NCBI RefSeq assembly: GCF_039543385.1
Contig: NZ_BAABJQ010000010.1
Location: 206,164 to 270,163, forward strand
Source of the DNA: Rugosimonospora acidiphila
Lineage (GTDB): Bacteria > Actinomycetota > Actinomycetes > Mycobacteriales > Micromonosporaceae
DNA length: 64,000 bases
Direction of reading: 5' to 3'
How positions within the stretch are numbered: position 1 is the stretch's first letter; each line of letters opens with the position of its first letter. A program made the position numbers and the translations under genes. Below, piece after piece: positions 60,999 through 64,000 of this stretch. Under the pieces are notes generated by a model. The model was given only the letters and a program-made list of their open reading frames with translations, was not told the origin of the DNA and did no database searches.

Positions 60999-61979
60999 AT
61001 GCGCAGGCATCGACGGCTGTTGACCGCGCTCGTGCTGGTACCGCTCGCGCTGACCGCGCTGACGGCGTGCGAGGGCGGCAAGAAGAACGCGGCCCGGACG
61101 GCGCCGGGCACCGGCGGCGGGTACACCTTCGCCGTGGTCACGCACGGCGGCACCGGGGACGCGTTCTGGACGGTGGTGAAGAACGGTGCGATGGCGGCGG
61201 GCAAGCAGCTGAACGACAAGGTGACCTACGAGAGCAGCGGCGACCCTCAGCAGCAGTCGCAGCTCATCGACGCCGCGATCAATCAGAAGGTGGACGGTCT
61301 GGTGGTCTCCATGGCCAATCCGGACGCGCTGAAGGCATCCGTTCAACGGGCGGTCGCCACCGGCATCCCGGTCATCACCATCAACTCCGGTGCCGAACAG
61401 TCCGCGGCGTTCGGCGCGATAGCCCATGTCGGCCAGGACGAGACGGTGGCCGGCAAGGGAGCCGGCGACAAGCTGGCGTCGATGGGCGTGCACCACCTCA
61501 TCTGCGTCATCCATGAGGCCGGCAACGTCGGGTTGGAGCAGCGCTGCGTCGGCGCCAAGGCCGGCCTGACCGGCGGCACCGTGGAGAACCTCCAGGTCGA
61601 CCTCAACAACCTGCAAGCGGCCCAGGCGACCATCCAGGCCAAGCTGCAGTCCGACAAGTCGGTGGACGGCGTGCTCACCCTCAACGCCCAGGTCGCCTCG
61701 ATTGCCGTGGCGGCTGCCAAGGGCGCGGGCTCCGCCGCCAAGGTGGCCACCTTCGACCTGAACACCGACGTGGCCAAGCAGGTCCAGTCCGGCGACATCG
61801 CCTTCGCGGTCGACCAGCAGCAGTACACCCAGGGGTACCTGCCGATCGTGCTGCTCACGCTGTACAAGCAGAACCTCAACACGCTCGGCGGCGGTCAGCC
61901 GATCCTGACCGGGCCCGGCTTCGTCACGAAGGACAACGCGGCGCAGGTCGAGGCGCTCACCGAGAAGGGCACCCGGTAG
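60999..61979 (+). CDS. Sugar ABC transporter substrate-binding lipoprotein
   Basis: 326 residues from the ATG at 60999, preceded by GGAGG. The signal sequence ends in a lipobox (LTALTAC), so it is a lipoprotein. The periplasmic-binding fold of the ribose/xylose/inositol type is clear: FAVVTHGGTGDAFWTVVKNGAMAAG, DGLVVSMANPDALKASVQRA and IPVITINSG. It delivers a sugar or cyclitol to the permease that overlaps its stop. Confidence 0.92.
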   Translation: MRRHRRLLTALVLVPLALTALTACEGGKKNAARTAPGTGGGYTFAVVTHGGTGDAFWTVVKNGAMAAGKQLNDKVTYESSGDPQQQSQLIDAAINQKVDGLVVSMANPDALKASVQRAVATGIPVITINSGAEQSAAFGAIAHVGQDETVAGKGAGDKLASMGVHHLICVIHEAGNVGLEQRCVGAKAGLTGGTVENLQVDLNNLQAAQATIQAKLQSDKSVDGVLTLNAQVASIAVAAAKGAGSAAKVATFDLNTDVAKQVQSGDIAFAVDQQQYTQGYLPIVLLTLYKQNLNTLGGGQPILTGPGFVTKDNAAQVEALTEKGTR

Positions 61980-63022
61980 TGGCGGCCGCCACCACCGCCG
62001 GAGTCGACGAGCGGATCAAAAATTCCGGCGTCACCCGGCAACTGCTGGCCCGCCCCGAAATCGGAGCGCTGATCGGCGCCGTGGTGGTGTTCGCGTTCTT
62101 CGCGGTCCAGTCCAGCGTGTTCCGGTCCGGTGCGGGCGTGGCGAACTGGCTGGACCCCGCCTCGACGCTGGGCATCATGGCGATCCCGGTGGCGTTGCTG
62201 ATGATCGGCGGTGAGTTCGACCTGTCCGCCGGGGTGATGGTGGGCACGGTGGGGCTGACCGTCGGGGTGCTGACCGGCGAGTACGGGATGAACACCTGGG
62301 GCGCCCTGGTAGTCGCCCTGGCGCTGGCGCTGGCGCTGGGCTTCTTCAACGGGTACCTGGTGGTGCGCACCGGGCTGCCGAGCTTCATCATCACGCTGGG
62401 CACGTTCCTGATGCTGCAGGGGCTGAATCTGGGCGTCACCAAGGCCATCACCGACACCGTGCAGGCCGACTCGATCGATACCGCGCCCGCCTACCGGCCC
62501 GCCTACGACCTGTTCGCCACCACGGTGAACGTCGGCGGCGTCGGGTTCCGGGTCACCATCCTGTGGTGGGTGGTGCTCACCGCGCTGGCGACCTGGGTGC
62601 TGCTGCGTACCCGGTTCGGGAACTGGATCTTCAGCGTGGGCGGGAACGTGCAGGCCGCCCGCAGCGTCGGCGTACCGGCCGCCCGCACCAAGGTGCTGCT
62701 GTTCATGGGTACCGCGGCCGGAGCCTGGCTGGTCGGCACGATGACCGCGCTGCGGCTCACCTCGGTACAGGCCAACACCGGCATCGGCGAGGAGCTCATC
62801 TACATCGTCGCGGCGGTCATCGGCGGCTGCCTGCTCACCGGCGGCTTCGGCTCCGCGGTCGGCGCCAGCCTCGGCGCGCTCATCTTCGGCATGGTGCAGC
62901 AGGGCATCGTGTACCTCGGCTGGGACAGCGACTGGTTCAAGTTCTTCCTGGGCGCCATGCTGCTGCTGGCGGTGTTCACCAATCGGTTCGTCCGGCGGCT
63001 GGCAGAGGAGAGTCGGCGATGA
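61979..63022 (+). CDS. Sugar ABC transporter permease (RbsC type)
   Basis: 347 residues with about nine to ten membrane segments. LLMIGGEFDLSAGVMVGTVGL and the later GGCLLTGGFGSAVGASLGALIFGMVQQGI are the conserved regions of this permease family. The start overlaps the binding-protein stop, and the stop overlaps the ATPase start. It is a single permease gene, presumably a homodimer. Confidence 0.93.
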   Translation: MAAATTAGVDERIKNSGVTRQLLARPEIGALIGAVVVFAFFAVQSSVFRSGAGVANWLDPASTLGIMAIPVALLMIGGEFDLSAGVMVGTVGLTVGVLTGEYGMNTWGALVVALALALALGFFNGYLVVRTGLPSFIITLGTFLMLQGLNLGVTKAITDTVQADSIDTAPAYRPAYDLFATTVNVGGVGFRVTILWWVVLTALATWVLLRTRFGNWIFSVGGNVQAARSVGVPAARTKVLLFMGTAAGAWLVGTMTALRLTSVQANTGIGEELIYIVAAVIGGCLLTGGFGSAVGASLGALIFGMVQQGIVYLGWDSDWFKFFLGAMLLLAVFTNRFVRRLAEESRR

Positions 63023-63813
63023 GCGAATGCAGCACCCCCTTGCTGGAGGTCAGGGAAATCGGCAAGTATTTCGGCAGCGTCATCGCGCTGTCCGGAATCT
63101 CCATGGCGGTGGCCGCCGGACAGGTGTGCTGCGTGCTCGGCGACAACGGGGCCGGGAAGTCCACCCTCATCAAGATCCTGTCCGGGGTGTTTCCGCCGGA
63201 CACCGGCGAGTACCTCATCGACGGCCGACCCGTGCGGCTGGCCGGTCCGCGTGAGGCGCTCGACCGCGGCATCGCCACGGTGTACCAGGACCTGGCCATG
63301 GTGCCGCTGATGCCGATCTGGCGCAATTTCTTTCTCGGCTCCGAACCGACCAAGGGTCGCGGGCCGCTCCGCCGGCTCGACGTCGCGCGGGCCAAGGACA
63401 TCACCCGGCGCGAACTGGCCGACCTGGGCATCGACATCCGCGACCCGGAGCAGCCGGTCGGCACGCTGTCGGGGGGCGAACGCCAGTCGGTGGCGATCGC
63501 CCGCGCCGTCCACTTTGGAGCGAGGCTGCTGATCCTCGACGAGCCGACGTCGGCGCTGGGCGTGAAGCAGGCCGGCGTGGTGTTGCGCTACATCGTCCAG
63601 GCGCGGGACCGGGGCCTGGCGGTCGTCCTCATCACCCACAACCCGCACCACGCGTACCCGGTGGGGGACCGCTTCGTGCTGCTCAAGCGCGGGCGCAGCC
63701 TGGGTGACTTCGCCAAGTCGGAGGTCGGCCTGGCGGAGGTGACCAGGCTGATGGCCGGCGGCGCGGAACTGGAGGAACTCGGCCACGAACTGGAGCAGTC
63801 GTCGCCGACGTGA
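63019..63813 (+). CDS. Sugar ABC transporter ATPase, single nucleotide-binding domain
   Basis: 264 residues. Walker A LGDNGAGKSTLIKIL, Q-loop region VYQDLAMVPLM, signature LSGGERQSVAIARA, Walker B LLILDEPTSALG and the H-loop THNPHHAY are all intact. Ribose-type ATPases usually carry two fused nucleotide-binding domains; this has one, as in fructose- and some inositol-type systems. It completes the three-gene transporter. Confidence 0.93.
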   Translation: MSECSTPLLEVREIGKYFGSVIALSGISMAVAAGQVCCVLGDNGAGKSTLIKILSGVFPPDTGEYLIDGRPVRLAGPREALDRGIATVYQDLAMVPLMPIWRNFFLGSEPTKGRGPLRRLDVARAKDITRRELADLGIDIRDPEQPVGTLSGGERQSVAIARAVHFGARLLILDEPTSALGVKQAGVVLRYIVQARDRGLAVVLITHNPHHAYPVGDRFVLLKRGRSLGDFAKSEVGLAEVTRLMAGGAELEELGHELEQSSPT

Positions 63814-63957
63814 GCACCGCTCCGCCGCCCGCCGGTCGGTTTGGCCGGGCCGGCTGCCACGACTTTCCCACCCATGGACATCGACCACCTCCACCGACGG
63901 CGCTAACGGAACGCGCATTACGGGCATCGCTGGGGCCGGTGAGGCGGAGAATGCGAG

Positions 63958-64000
63958 ATCTTGGTGGCTTTCCCCCCGCCCGCGGGGGGAAAGCCACCAA
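63958..64000. terminator. Long palindrome after the sugar ABC operon (repeated element, copy 2)
   Basis: The arm ATCTTGGTGGCTTTCCCCCC pairs with GGGGGG-AAAGCCACCAA, which runs to the window edge, so the last bases are not seen. It is a variant of the element at 39537, with compensating changes in both arms, and follows the operon as a likely terminator. Confidence 0.72.

Overview
The window is about 73% G+C DNA with actinobacterial codon usage, frequent GTG starts and long perfect GC hairpins between genes. Gene content points to an aerobic, soil-type, filament-forming actinomycete, most likely Micromonosporaceae or a relative: a form I CO dehydrogenase cluster, a PASTA-like bifunctional PBP, a Ser/Thr kinase, a CBM2 expansin, DUF1707 and HelD/HelR proteins. 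The genus is inference only.

Layout. 1-430: the 3' end of a tyrosine integrase faces tRNA-Val(CAC), the probable chromosomal end of an integrated element lying to the left. 586-5880: an ArsR-type regulator / alpha-beta hydrolase / SRPBCC cassette, a spermidine-synthase-like protein, and a polytopic GAF-PAS sensor without an output domain. 6230-7840: a dense minus-strand tRNA array with 11 cloverleaf-capable genes and several degenerate tRNA-sized units, preceded by a 44-codon gene with its own terminator. 8350-16140: a GalE-glycosyltransferase fusion with a polysaccharide deacetylase, a short GNAT, a HelD/HelR-type ATPase, and a divergent hydrolase/XRE pair. 16112-23966: a ParA-type ATPase with a Rho_N/SAP-like partner, a membrane FKBP isomerase, citrate synthase, a Ser/Thr kinase, small unknown genes and a secreted expansin.

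24032-36020: the CO-oxidation region. The minus-strand genes coxM-S-L-(XdhC-YHS)-D-E-G run away from a LysR regulator. That regulator heads a plus-strand group with a second XdhC, a MocA-like cytidylyltransferase and an alpha/beta hydrolase. M, S and L make the Mo-Cu hydroxylase; the MoxR ATPase, VWA protein, XdhC proteins and MocA-like enzyme would mature or insert the cofactor; CoxG carries a membrane anchor that could tether the enzyme.

36691-54988: TetR with a perfect palindromic operator, a large catalase, Tex, DUF1697, an SDR, a triple-BON protein, a giant MalT-type LuxR regulator with coding minisatellites, a DnaK-GrpE pair, an aldo/keto reductase, conserved small proteins and a bifunctional PBP. 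55250-64000: a GGDEF+HD-GYP enzyme, gamma-glutamyltranspeptidase, a ROK-type kinase, a decayed ABC ATPase and a complete ribose-type sugar ABC transporter. A repeated palindrome of the TTGGTGG type ends both the katE/tex pair and the window.

The least ordinary parts are the tRNA array with its degenerate units, the GalE-GT fusion, the ParA/Rho_N-like pair, and the output-less sensor that shares its membrane module with the c-di-GMP enzyme. All calls come from reading sequence and translations; no database search or RNA-folding program was run.
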